From assembly GCA_900316315.1 (NCBI GenBank), contig ONCK01000001.1, positions 1 to 64,000 on the forward strand: a DNA stretch of 64,000 nt. The letters run 5' to 3'. The number at the start of each line of letters is the position of its first letter. Position 1 is the stretch's first letter. Of this stretch, positions 34,911 to 43,325 are shown one piece after another. The stretch comes from an uncultured Prevotellaceae bacterium. GTDB taxonomy: Bacteria > Bacteroidota > Bacteroidia > Bacteroidales > Bacteroidaceae. The notes below the pieces were generated by a model. The model had not been told where the DNA came from. It was given only the letters and a program-made list of their open reading frames with translations, and searched no databases. The position numbers and the translations under genes were made by a program.

Positions 34911-36242
34911 TTACTGTGGGTCCGTGAGCTGGATATTGTACTTGGCGATGAAGTCCTGACCCGACATGCTGCCGTCTATGACTTTCTTCATATCGGCTTC
35001 ACGGTTTTTCATATCCTCCTTCTGCTTGCCATCCTGGAGATTGTAGTACACATTCTGGAGGCTGTAGCCCCATACGGAGGGTTTGTCGGGAGCAAGAAAG
35101 AGCGCGTTTTCAAAGTAAGGCTGTGCCTTGCGATAGTATTCGCGCGCCTTGGCCATATCTGCGTTGTACTTATCCACCTTTGAGCGGTCAGTGGTAAAGT
35201 TGTCCTTCTGCTTAATCAATTCGTTGACATAAGTGACGCCCTGATTGAACTGAGCAGAGGCAAACGTCTTGTCGAGCGAGATAGCCTTGGCAAAGGCCTT
35301 GTGAGCCTCGGCGTAGTTGCTATTCATATAGACACAGCCACGTGCATACCAGGCACCCTTGTTGTCGGGAGACTTGCGCGTGAGCTCATCAGCCATGGCC
35401 TCGGCCTCCTTCGTCATCTTGTGGCTGTCATAGTACTTGAGGAGATTAGTCAGGTTGCCTACCTCTTCGGGCATGTCGGCGATGGCCTGCTTGGAGGTCT
35501 CGACCCACTTAGCGGTGTCGCCTTTCTCAAGCAAAGCATTCATCTTCATGAGATAACCGTCGTGCATGGAGGTAGAATCCCTGAGGGCGAAGTCGACATA
35601 CTTAATCACGTCGTCGTAATCCTTGGCCTGGTAGGCGAGCATCGCTGCGTAGTAGCCTATCTTATCATAGGACTTGGCATTCTTCTTATAGATAGAGTCG
35701 CTCTCATGCTTGGTGAACATGGGATTTTTAGGCATGTCCATGTATTTTACAAAGTACTTGTAAGCCTCCTGGGGGCGACCGTTGCTATTGGCGAAGCCAC
35801 CGCTGTAGGCATAGTATCCGAGCATGTCTAACATACGTCTCTTGTAGCCGGGATAGGGAGTGATGCCGTTTTCAAACTTATCGGCGTATTCCAACTTAAC
35901 TCGGCCCTTCTTGTCTGGCTTGCAGTCCTCCTGATAACTCTTGGTGAAGTAGTCGACTGCTTTGTCAAGGGCTGTATTGAAGAGGAGGGTATCCAGTGGC
36001 TGGTGATTTTGAGCCTTGCCAATCTCCTCGTTGAGTACGCGGGTCTGGATCTCACCTGCCATAAAGTAGGCCAAGGCCAGCTTGCTCGTCTTGGGATTGG
36101 CAATGCATGCGTCGATGATCTCTGAAGCGGACTTGTAGTCCTTTTCTTCCATTTTCTCCTCTGCTTTGAAGATAGCCATATTCTGTGCGAATGTCATGGA
36201 AGCTGTGAGGAGCGCCACCATTGTTAGGACAATTTTCTTCAT
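34911..36242 (-). CDS. Exported TPR protein
   Basis: 443 residues from ATG 36242 with a clear signal peptide ([20 protein letters not shown]). The mature part is a run of tetratricopeptide-like helices: [58 protein letters not shown] with [18 protein letters not shown], and [21 protein letters not shown] proteins of this kind in the Bacteroidota periplasm or outer membrane are scaffolds; the partner is unknown. The start is fixed by the signal peptide and by the -7 box at 36336. It follows gyrA with its promoter just inside the intergenic space. Confidence 0.85.
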   Translation of the reverse strand: MKKIVLTMVALLTASMTFAQNMAIFKAEEKMEEKDYKSASEIIDACIANPKTSKLALAYFMAGEIQTRVLNEEIGKAQNHQPLDTLLFNTALDKAVDYFTKSYQEDCKPDKKGRVKLEYADKFENGITPYPGYKRRMLDMLGYYAYSGGFANSNGRPQEAYKYFVKYMDMPKNPMFTKHESDSIYKKNAKSYDKIGYYAAMLAYQAKDYDDVIKYVDFALRDSTSMHDGYLMKMNALLEKGDTAKWVETSKQAIADMPEEVGNLTNLLKYYDSHKMTKEAEAMADELTRKSPDNKGAWYARGCVYMNSNYAEAHKAFAKAISLDKTFASAQFNQGVTYVNELIKQKDNFTTDRSKVDKYNADMAKAREYYRKAQPYFENALFLAPDKPSVWGYSLQNVYYNLQDGKQKEDMKNREADMKKVIDGSMSGQDFIAKYNIQLTDPQ

Positions 36243-36335
36243 GTCTAATAAAAATTTAGAGTTGTTCTGCGTTTTAATAATCAGTTCTTTTGCGCCGAGA
36301 GCAAGTGAGTCTGTACTCACGAGCTCTTCTGGCTG

Positions 36336-36343
36336 CAAAGATA
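36336..36343 (-). promoter_or_regulatory. -7 promoter box of the TPR gene
   Basis: TATCTTTG on the minus strand, only 5 bp after the gyrA stop and 94 bp before ATG 36242. Confidence 0.7.
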
Positions 36344-36347
36344 CGAT

Positions 36348-39014
36348 TTATTCTGTGGGTTGTTCTTCTGAATCAGTTTTTTCTATATCCGATGCTGTAT
36401 TTTCTGCGTCCGATGCAGTATTTTCTGCGTCCGATGCAGTGTCGTCAGGGCCTGCTGCGGGTGCGTCGGAAGCCGATGTAGCAGTGGCGTCATCGGATGC
36501 CGGTGATGTCGGCTCATCGTCCGTGCCGCGCTCGGCCTGAGGCTCGCTTTCGTCCTTGACGACTGAGCATACGCTGCTGATTTCATCGTTGCGCTTCTTA
36601 ATATCAATGAGCTTCACGCCCTGAGTAGCGCGGCCTATGACGCCGATATTGGCGATACTGGTACGGATGGCGGTGCCACTCTTGTTGATAATCATCAGGT
36701 CGCGCTCGTCGATTGCATTGATGATGGCGACAAGTTTTCCAGTCTTCTCAGTGATACTAAGCGTCTTGACTCCCTTGCCGCCGCGATTGGTGATGCGGTA
36801 GTCATCGACAGAACTACGTTTGCCGTATCCATTCTCGCTTACGACGAGGATAGTATCCTTTTCGAGATTGTATATGCAGACCATTCCGACTACGGCGTCG
36901 TCGTCTCCGTCGAGCGTCATGCCGCGTACGCCGGTCGCGGTGCGACCCATGCAGCGTATATGCTCCTCGCTGAATCGGATAGCTCGGCCATTGCGATTGG
37001 CCAGCACGAGCTCGTTGTGTCCATTGGTCAATACTACATCGACTACATCGTCATCCGGACGGATAGTGATGGCGTTGACGCCGTTGGTACGGGGATGTGA
37101 GTACTCGCTGAGACATGTCTTCTTGACGATTCCCTGGCGTGTGCAGAATATGACGTAGTGATTTTGGCAGAACTCGGGATCTGAGAGCTTGCGTATGGTG
37201 AGGCAAACCTTGACGGAATCGTCTGGGTCAATATTGAGCAGATTTTGTATTGCCCTACCCTTGCCTGCTTTGGCTGTCTCAGGCACATCGTAGGCCTTGA
37301 GCCAGTAGCAGCGTCCCTTGCGGGTGAAGAAGAGCAGCGTATTGTGGAGGGTGGCGGGATAGATATTCTCTATGAAGTCAGCATCTCGGGTAGAACTGAG
37401 ACGGTGTCCGACGCCGCCGCGATTTTGGCTCTGGAATTCGGTGAGCGAAGTGCGCTTGATGTATCCCAGATGGCTGATGGTAATGACGATGGGGTCATTG
37501 GGATAGAAGTCCTCGGGATTGAAGCTGCTGTCGCCCTCGTACTTGATCTCGCTGCGTCGGGGATCGCCCCACTTCTCCTTGACCTCGATGAGCTCGTCCT
37601 TGACCACCTTCATGCAGACCTTCTCGTCAGAGAGAATGGTGTTGTAGAAGTCGATCTTTTTCGCCAGTTCGTCGTACTCAGCATGGAGTTGGTCTTGCAT
37701 AAGTCCGGTAAGCTGTCTGAGGCGCATGTCCACGATAGCCCTGGCCTGGACGTCGTCGAAGGAGAAACGGGCCTTGAGTTTGTCAACAGCCTCCTGCGGG
37801 CTCTTGGCTGCGCGTATGATGTGTACGACTTCGTCTATATTGTCACAGGCGATGATGAGGGCGTCAAGGATGTGCTGGCGGTCTTGTGCCTTCTTGAGGT
37901 CGTACTTGGTACGTCTGATGACGACGTCATGACGATGCTCTATGAAGTTGACAATGCAGTCCTTGAGCGAGAGCAGTTGAGGTCTGCCGTGCACAAGAGC
38001 AATATTGTTGACGCTGAAGCTGCTTTGCAGAGCCGTCATCTTGAAGAGCTTGTTGAGTACAACATTGGCATTGGCGTCACGCTTTATGTCTATGACGATG
38101 CGCATACCCTCGCGGTCGCTCTCATCATTGACATTGCTGATACCCGATATCTTCTTCTCATTGACGAGGCGGGCGATATCCTTGATCAGCTCCGACTTGT
38201 TGACGCCATAAGGAATCTCTGATACGATGATGGCCTGATGGTCGTTTTTATCGGTCTCAATCTCTGTGCGGCTGCGCAGGATGACGCGTCCGCGTCCGGT
38301 CTCGTAGGCCTGACGCACTCCGTTCATACCATATATATATGCACCTGTCGGGAAGTCCGGCGCCTTGATATACTGCATGAGTCCGTCTACGTCGATATCA
38401 GGATTGTCGATGTAGGCTACACAGCCGTCGATGACTTCGCCCAGGTTGTGGGTCGGCACATTGGTGGCCATACCTACGGCGATACCGCTGGCTCCGTTGA
38501 CGAGCAGATTGGGAATGCGAGTCGGCAAGACTGTGGGCTCGGGAATGGTATTGTCAAAGTTCATCGTCATATCGACGGTATCTTTGTCAATATCCTGCAT
38601 CATGGCTTCGCCCAGAGGCGTCAGACGCGCCTCTGTGTATCGCATAGCCGCTGCACTATCGCCGTCTACGCTACCGAAGTTGCCTTGACCGTCTACCAGC
38701 GGGTAGCGAAGGCTCCAGTCCTGCGCCATTCTGACAAGCGCTCCGTAGACTGACGAGTCGCCGTGGGGATGAAACTTACCCAGCACCTCACCGACGATAC
38801 GCGCGCACTTCTTGTAGGGTTTGTCGTGAGTATTTCCGATGCCCATCATACCGTACAGGATGCGGCGGTGCACAGGCTTGAAGCCGTCCCTCACATCCGG
38901 CAAGGCGCGGGCAACGATTACACTCATCGAATAGTCGATGTATGACGACTTCATCTCTTCGCCGAGATCGACTTTGATGATTTTGTCGTCCTTTATCTCT
39001 TCGTTTTCGTCCAT
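36348..39014 (-). CDS. gyrA: DNA gyrase subunit A
   Basis: 888 residues. Catalytic subunit of type II topoisomerase that introduces negative supercoils. N-terminal [61 protein letters not shown] with the usual quinolone-resistance region, and [10 protein letters not shown] with the active-site Tyr. The C-terminal beta-pinwheel includes the GyrA-box-like [10 protein letters not shown] and later blades ([10 protein letters not shown]). The last ~70 residues are an acidic Asp/Ala/Ser/Thr-rich tail encoded partly by 21-bp repeats. Own promoter at 39043; single gene. Confidence 0.97.
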   Translation of the reverse strand: MDENEEIKDDKIIKVDLGEEMKSSYIDYSMSVIVARALPDVRDGFKPVHRRILYGMMGIGNTHDKPYKKCARIVGEVLGKFHPHGDSSVYGALVRMAQDWSLRYPLVDGQGNFGSVDGDSAAAMRYTEARLTPLGEAMMQDIDKDTVDMTMNFDNTIPEPTVLPTRIPNLLVNGASGIAVGMATNVPTHNLGEVIDGCVAYIDNPDIDVDGLMQYIKAPDFPTGAYIYGMNGVRQAYETGRGRVILRSRTEIETDKNDHQAIIVSEIPYGVNKSELIKDIARLVNEKKISGISNVNDESDREGMRIVIDIKRDANANVVLNKLFKMTALQSSFSVNNIALVHGRPQLLSLKDCIVNFIEHRHDVVIRRTKYDLKKAQDRQHILDALIIACDNIDEVVHIIRAAKSPQEAVDKLKARFSFDDVQARAIVDMRLRQLTGLMQDQLHAEYDELAKKIDFYNTILSDEKVCMKVVKDELIEVKEKWGDPRRSEIKYEGDSSFNPEDFYPNDPIVITISHLGYIKRTSLTEFQSQNRGGVGHRLSSTRDADFIENIYPATLHNTLLFFTRKGRCYWLKAYDVPETAKAGKGRAIQNLLNIDPDDSVKVCLTIRKLSDPEFCQNHYVIFCTRQGIVKKTCLSEYSHPRTNGVNAITIRPDDDVVDVVLTNGHNELVLANRNGRAIRFSEEHIRCMGRTATGVRGMTLDGDDDAVVGMVCIYNLEKDTILVVSENGYGKRSSVDDYRITNRGGKGVKTLSITEKTGKLVAIINAIDERDLMIINKSGTAIRTSIANIGVIGRATQGVKLIDIKKRNDEISSVCSVVKDESEPQAERGTDDEPTSPASDDATATSASDAPAAGPDDTASDAENTASDAENTASDIEKTDSEEQPTE
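36389..36437 (-). repeat. 21-bp coding repeat in the gyrA tail
   Basis: CCGATGC occurs at 36389, 36410 and 36431, spacing 21 and 21, and the intervening GTATTTTCTGCGT is duplicated. It encodes a 7-residue repeat ([21 protein letters not shown]) in the acidic C-terminal tail, so tail length could vary by slippage in steps of seven residues. Confidence 0.75.
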
Positions 39015-39042
39015 AGTTTGATTGTGTTGCTATATAATATGC

Positions 39043-39050
39043 CAAAATTA
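39043..39050 (-). promoter_or_regulatory. -7 promoter box of gyrA
   Basis: TAATTTTG on the minus strand, 28 bp before ATG 39014. Confidence 0.65.
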
Positions 39051-39189
39051 CGCATTTTTCGCAAAATACGAACTCATCCGACGGATAATTTTTTGATTAA
39101 ATGCAAAATAAAGCCATTTTAAGGCCTTCTAAGGCTGTCAAGGCTTCTCTTCGATGGGATGTCGACCGGACATAGTCTCACCGTCAACG

Positions 39190-39505
39190 GGCTTACATGA
39201 GCCAACAGGCCACTTGCGACGAATTTAAAGAGGTAAAAGCTATGCCGACAAGGCACCACTAAGCGCCAAAGGGTATTCGTTGCACGCTGAAGAAGCGACG
39301 AAAAACATTGGCAAAGCACCACGCCATGGATGCGAGACGCCACAGAACAACAAAGGATGGTCGAAAGACATTGAAATGGCACCACGGGGTACATGCAAGT
39401 CAGCTCGTGGCGCAGAAAAGGGTTAGCAGTGTACTGAGAAAGCGACGAAGGATGCGGACAAGGGTATGCGGAGCGCTGAGGAGGCGGACAACGATTTCGC
39501 GCTCC
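39190..39505 (+). repeat. Degenerate 21/63-bp tandem array upstream of gyrA
   Basis: GCACCAC begins at 39253, 39316 and 39379, two steps of exactly 63 bp. The sequence between can be cut into 21-bp blocks, many ending in AAG, AAA or GAG. Around the second and third copy ACATTGGCAAAGCACCACG and ACATTGAAATGGCACCACG are clearly related. No convincing gene on either strand, although open frames exist. Confidence 0.55.
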
Positions 39506-39569
39506 TTGCCAGAGAACAAAGCAAGAAATCCTGTCTTTTTCTACATCTCACCTCCAGCTCCTTGATTAC

Positions 39570-39808
39570 CAAATATTTACAACAAAATCGGATACTCTCA
39601 TAACTAACTGGCTATCAGGCAATAACAACTCGCCTTCCAGTTTAAATTACATCCGACCTTGTTTAAACTACATCCGACCTTGTCAGGAAAACATCGCGAC
39701 TTGTACAGACAATATCGAGGCTTAAATTGACGACATCAAGACTTATTCAAACGAAACAGGCTCTTCGCTCAGATTGCATCGCGATTAGCTTAGACCAACA
39801 GACGAAGC
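39570..39808 (+). repeat. Partial copy of the repeated element plus an eight-unit period-21 array
   Basis: 39575-39640 matches the middle of the 23.4- and 56.1-kb elements (TAACTGGCTATCAGGCAATA, then ACAACTCGCCTTCCAG). It continues into blocks of exactly 21 bp starting at 39641, 39662, 39683, 39704, 39725, 39746, 39767 and 39788. The first two read TTTAAATTACATCCGACCTT and TTTAAACTACATCCGACCTT plus G; later ones keep ATC near positions 11-13 and a CTTG/CTTA end. The ends seen in the two full copies are missing. Confidence 0.75.
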
Positions 39809-39844
39809 GGCTGCTCTTTCAGGCATGCCGCTTCTTAAGCTTCC
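39804..39844 (-). terminator. Hairpin after the lipoprotein gene
   Basis: GAAGCGGC (39804-39811) and GCCGCTTC (39837-39844) pair around a 25-nt loop, 74 bp past the stop of the 39918 gene. Moderate candidate without a long T run. Confidence 0.45.
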
Positions 39845-39917
39845 CCGTCATCGTACCCACACGTCTGACAGACTAGCTTCGGCCACACACCTGCACCGCC
39901 ACCCAGGGCGTGCCGCC

Positions 39918-40802
39918 TTATTTACCCGCCTTATGCGAGGCCTTGGCGGCGTCGTAGATATAGAGATTGTGGATCTCCTGCGTATAGCCAGGGTAGAAGC
40001 CGCGCGGCATACCGAGGATAATGCGGGCGCCGCGGTTGGACATCACGACGAGTTGCCCATTGAGCGGATTGTAGGTTAATCCCTCTATCTCTCCGGTCAG
40101 GATAAAGTCGTCCATCGTGCGCCAGAGCTGTGTCTTGCCAGTCTTGAGGTCTGCCTGATAGAGATGGTCAGGCTGATGAAACTCGGCGTCACCGTCGTCA
40201 CAGCTGATCAGCATCTTGCCATTGAGACAGTAGATGCCCTGCTGTAGCTTGGGTGCCGGCGAGAGGCTGAGTTTGCGCTTGTAGCGGCGGGTTTTGAGGT
40301 CATAGCAGTAGAGCTCGTGCCCCTGCACCCAGTCGGCCATCCACACTTCCTGCCGGTCTCTGTCCACAGCCAGCCCGCAACACTCCACCTGGCCCGACTT
40401 GGGCTCCCACGGGATGGAATACTTAGGCTTGAGCGTCTCGGCGTCATAGACCACGACCTGTATATTGCGCCCCTGGCCGTCCATGAAGTATTCGCAGCCG
40501 GCGTACAGTTCGCCCTGATAGACGTCTATATCGCCGATATGGTTACATTCGCGCTCCAGGCCGGTAAAGGGATGGTCCTGGGTGAGAAGCAGACGTCCCT
40601 GCATGTCGTATTTGTAGAGCGCCGTCGACCCTGATACGTAATAATAGCGGCCGTCGGTAGCCACACCCTGACGCCCCTCGACACGGAGGGTGTCTGCAAG
40701 CCGATAGCTCTCGCCTGAGACAAGGGAGGCGGTCTTGCAGGAGGACAAGAAGGCGGCCAGCGGCAGCAGCATGAGCATGAGTCTCATCTTGAAACAACGC
40801 AT
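39918..40802 (-). CDS. Lipoprotein with beta-propeller-like repeats
   Basis: 294 residues. LMLMLLPLAAFLSSCKT is a lipoprotein signal with lipobox L-S-S-C. The mature part has repeating strand patterns typical of a six- or seven-bladed propeller: RYYYVSGSTALYKYDMQG, GELYAGCEYFMDGQGRN, CGLAVDRDRQEVWMADWV, GIYCLNGKMLISCDDGD and IEGLTYNPLNGQLVVMSN. It resembles glutamine-cyclotransferase/NHL-type or SdiA-regulated-like propellers, without a decisive catalytic motif. Probably on the outer membrane or periplasmic face. Function unknown. Confidence 0.75.
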   Translation of the reverse strand: MRCFKMRLMLMLLPLAAFLSSCKTASLVSGESYRLADTLRVEGRQGVATDGRYYYVSGSTALYKYDMQGRLLLTQDHPFTGLERECNHIGDIDVYQGELYAGCEYFMDGQGRNIQVVVYDAETLKPKYSIPWEPKSGQVECCGLAVDRDRQEVWMADWVQGHELYCYDLKTRRYKRKLSLSPAPKLQQGIYCLNGKMLISCDDGDAEFHQPDHLYQADLKTGKTQLWRTMDDFILTGEIEGLTYNPLNGQLVVMSNRGARIILGMPRGFYPGYTQEIHNLYIYDAAKASHKAGK

Positions 40803-41059
40803 AGTAGATAAACTTTGGATTTTGATGGGGTAAAATTACGCATTTGTATTCCTACCGCCAAGTCTTGTCCCAACAAAGTGAGACATTAGAACTTTTTGTT
40901 CCACGACTCTTGAGCGTACAGGCGCACAATCGGTTCAAGCGTCCGGCTTACCCCTGAAGACGTCAGAAGGCAATCAAGAATATATGGTTTTTCGCTGTTT
41001 CCAGTCCAGTTACAGAGCCGTTTATCCCTCGTCTTTACAAAGAGAGAGAAGGGAGCGCG

Positions 41060-42187
41060 CTATCGGAGAATGCGGTCGTAGAGCGAGCGTATGACTTCGG
41101 GAGAGAGACGGACGGGATTGTTGCGGAGACGAAGGGGATTGACCGACGCGGTGAGCACATCTAGCTCAGTTTGGCGATTTCCTGCGGCCGGGCGGATGAG
41201 TTCCATCTCCTTCATCATGTCGCGGTAGCGCGCGATAGCCTCAATGGGAGTCGATGCACCCATGGCTTGGGCAATCTGATAAAAAGTCTTGGTGACATAG
41301 GTAGCCCCCCTCGGGTCGATACATTGGTCCGGGTGGGCAAGCATGTAGGTCCAGATCTCCGGCAAACAGACGGCGACGGCATGGCCATGGGGCAAGTAGT
41401 AAAGCGATGTAACCTTGTAGCTCATAGCATGGGCCGCGGTCGTCTGAGACAGGTTGATGGCGCGTCCGGACAGGTTGGCGCCCTTCATGACGCGGGCCGC
41501 AGCGTCATCGGAGTAGTCAAAGATATACTCATGCCAGCTCTGCATCACTGTCGTTAGGGACTGGCGCGCATAAGCACGGCTCTCCTCGGTCGACTTGACC
41601 GACCACCACGACTCTATCGCCTGGCTGACAGCATCCATCAGGGTGCAGCGCTTCTGATACGGCGGCAAGCCTCTGAGCACTGAGAGCTCGAGGATTGCGG
41701 CATCGGGCAGGAGACCGTCATGAGCCACTGTCTGCTTGACGCCTTGCCCATACATCACCGCATTGCGCGTCGACTCGCTGCCTGTACCGGCTGTCGTTGG
41801 CACAGCAAACAGGGGCATCTGCGTGCCGTCCATCTCCAGCGGCTGCGAGACGAGAGGGGGATAGAGCGCGGACTTGCCCTCGTGCGTCAGTACGGCGCGC
41901 TTGATACACTTGGCCACGTCGATGGCGCTGCCGCCTCCGACCGCGAGCAGTCCGTCACAGCCCTGGCCAGCAAAGAGATCAATGCCGGCACAGACTTCTT
42001 CAAACTTGGGATTGGGAGAAAAACCGTCAAACTTGACCAATTTTACGTCTGGTAGCGACTCCACCTCTCTGCGGATAGGCAGGCGGGCGAACGAATGCCC
42101 GCAGACGAGCATCAGCCGGTGGCAGCCGGCATCGGCAATGAGGGAGCAGAGATGAGAGATACCCTCAACGACTGTCTGGTCTGACAT
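41060..42187 (-). CDS. phpC: Phosphonoacetaldehyde reductase (iron-type alcohol dehydrogenase)
   Basis: 375 residues of the group III iron-containing alcohol dehydrogenases: LLAVGGGSAIDVAKCIK (GGGS cofactor loop), VPTTAGTGSESTRNAVM, and metal ligands in SLYYLPHGHAVAVCLPEIW. Position as third gene, 3 bp after phosphonopyruvate decarboxylase, points to reduction of phosphonoacetaldehyde to 2-hydroxyethylphosphonate, the PhpC/FomC reaction. No aminotransferase of the AEP type is in the operon, which supports the reductase route. The exact substrate is inferred from context. Confidence 0.85.
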   Translation of the reverse strand: MSDQTVVEGISHLCSLIADAGCHRLMLVCGHSFARLPIRREVESLPDVKLVKFDGFSPNPKFEEVCAGIDLFAGQGCDGLLAVGGGSAIDVAKCIKRAVLTHEGKSALYPPLVSQPLEMDGTQMPLFAVPTTAGTGSESTRNAVMYGQGVKQTVAHDGLLPDAAILELSVLRGLPPYQKRCTLMDAVSQAIESWWSVKSTEESRAYARQSLTTVMQSWHEYIFDYSDDAAARVMKGANLSGRAINLSQTTAAHAMSYKVTSLYYLPHGHAVAVCLPEIWTYMLAHPDQCIDPRGATYVTKTFYQIAQAMGASTPIEAIARYRDMMKEMELIRPAAGNRQTELDVLTASVNPLRLRNNPVRLSPEVIRSLYDRILR

Positions 42188-42190
42188 AGG

Positions 42191-43321
42191 CTACTCGGAG
42201 AGGAAGTGTATCAAGGCTTGCTTGTTTTCAATTGGCGTAGTCGTGGGGCGTCCCAAGTCCTTGCGGTTGCCCTTGCGCACCTTGACCTCTAGGAGTACGG
42301 GGCCTTCTGGTTTCAGATCCTTGATCTTGGCCAGCGTATCGGCAAGAGTCTGCTCCGTATCCACGCTGTAGACATCGGCATAGCCCACAGCGCACGCTAT
42401 AGCCGGTATATCGATGTACAGGCCCTCCGTAGGCTGTCCGCCTACGGAGTCGTGAGCGCCATTATTAAATATGGTATGCACCAGATTGGCCGGATGCTTG
42501 CTTGCCACAATGGCGAGGCTTCCCATGTGCATGATTGTCGCTCCGTCGCCGTCGAAACACCACACGCGGCGGTCAGGCTGCTGGAGCGCAATGCCGAGAG
42601 CTATCTGCGAAGCGTGGCCCATGGAGCCCACAGTGAGGAAATCGCGCTCGTGGCTCTCTCCCCGTGAGGCGCGGTACTCAAAGAGTTCGCGGCTGGTCAT
42701 ACCTGTAGTCGACACGATGGCATCCCGCGGGCCGACAGCGCCGGCAACCATCTGGATAGCCTGTTCTCTGGAGAGCGTAAGCCGGTTCTCCTCAGTATGC
42801 TGCAAGGTGTAGGGCTCAAAGGTGTCCTTCTCAATGACAAGCGCATAGACTCTGCCGCTATGCAGGACCGAAGCGGCCTTGGCAATCTGGCGGACGGCTG
42901 TGTCGGAATCCTTGCTGAGCACATCGTAGTCAATGCCCATCACGTTGAGCAGGCCGGTAGTGACTTTGCCCTGCTTGCCGTGTTGCGGTTCATCGTGGAC
43001 GCCGGGCCGGCCGCGCCATCCTATCAGCAGCAGCACGGGGATAGCGTAGGCATCACCGTCAACGAGCGATGCCAGAGGGTTGATGGCATTGCCCTCAACG
43101 GAGTTTTGCATATATACGACGCCGGTCTTGCCTGTCGCAAGGTGATATCCTGCGGCAAGGGCGACAGCTGCGCCCTCATTGGCGGCGATGACATTATGAC
43201 AGGTGTCAAGATGATCGGCGATATAGGCACACATGTACTTCAGGAGGCTGTCGGGTACGCCCGCGTAGAAGTCCATTCCTTGTGCGGCCAACGTATCGAC
43301 AAATAATTTGGGACTTAGCAT
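42191..43321 (-). CDS. ppd: Phosphonopyruvate decarboxylase
   Basis: 376 residues from ATG 43321 (MLSPKLFVDTLAAQGMDFYAG). Thiamine-diphosphate enzyme that decarboxylates phosphonopyruvate to phosphonoacetaldehyde, making the unfavourable PEP mutase reaction irreversible. GVPDSLLKYMCAYI and ANEGAAVALAAGYHLATGK form the pyrimidine domain with its Glu; WCFDGDGATIMHMGSLA and FNNGAHDSVGGQPT form the ThDP-binding GDG...NN motif; LLIGWRGRPGVHDEPQH is typical of Ppd. The pepM stop lies 4 bp upstream. The longer frame to 43378 overlaps pepM and is not used. Confidence 0.93.
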   Translation of the reverse strand: MLSPKLFVDTLAAQGMDFYAGVPDSLLKYMCAYIADHLDTCHNVIAANEGAAVALAAGYHLATGKTGVVYMQNSVEGNAINPLASLVDGDAYAIPVLLLIGWRGRPGVHDEPQHGKQGKVTTGLLNVMGIDYDVLSKDSDTAVRQIAKAASVLHSGRVYALVIEKDTFEPYTLQHTEENRLTLSREQAIQMVAGAVGPRDAIVSTTGMTSRELFEYRASRGESHERDFLTVGSMGHASQIALGIALQQPDRRVWCFDGDGATIMHMGSLAIVASKHPANLVHTIFNNGAHDSVGGQPTEGLYIDIPAIACAVGYADVYSVDTEQTLADTLAKIKDLKPEGPVLLEVKVRKGNRKDLGRPTTTPIENKQALIHFLSE

Positions 43322-43325
43322 GATA

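Noticed and set aside
39308-39565. 85-residue basic frame within the 21-bp array as a gene
   Set aside because: The arginine-rich sequence follows from the repeat composition; no promoter or family resemblance.
39641-39808. CRISPR array
   Set aside because: Units are contiguous 21-bp blocks that diverge gradually; there are no unique spacers of constant length and no cas genes.
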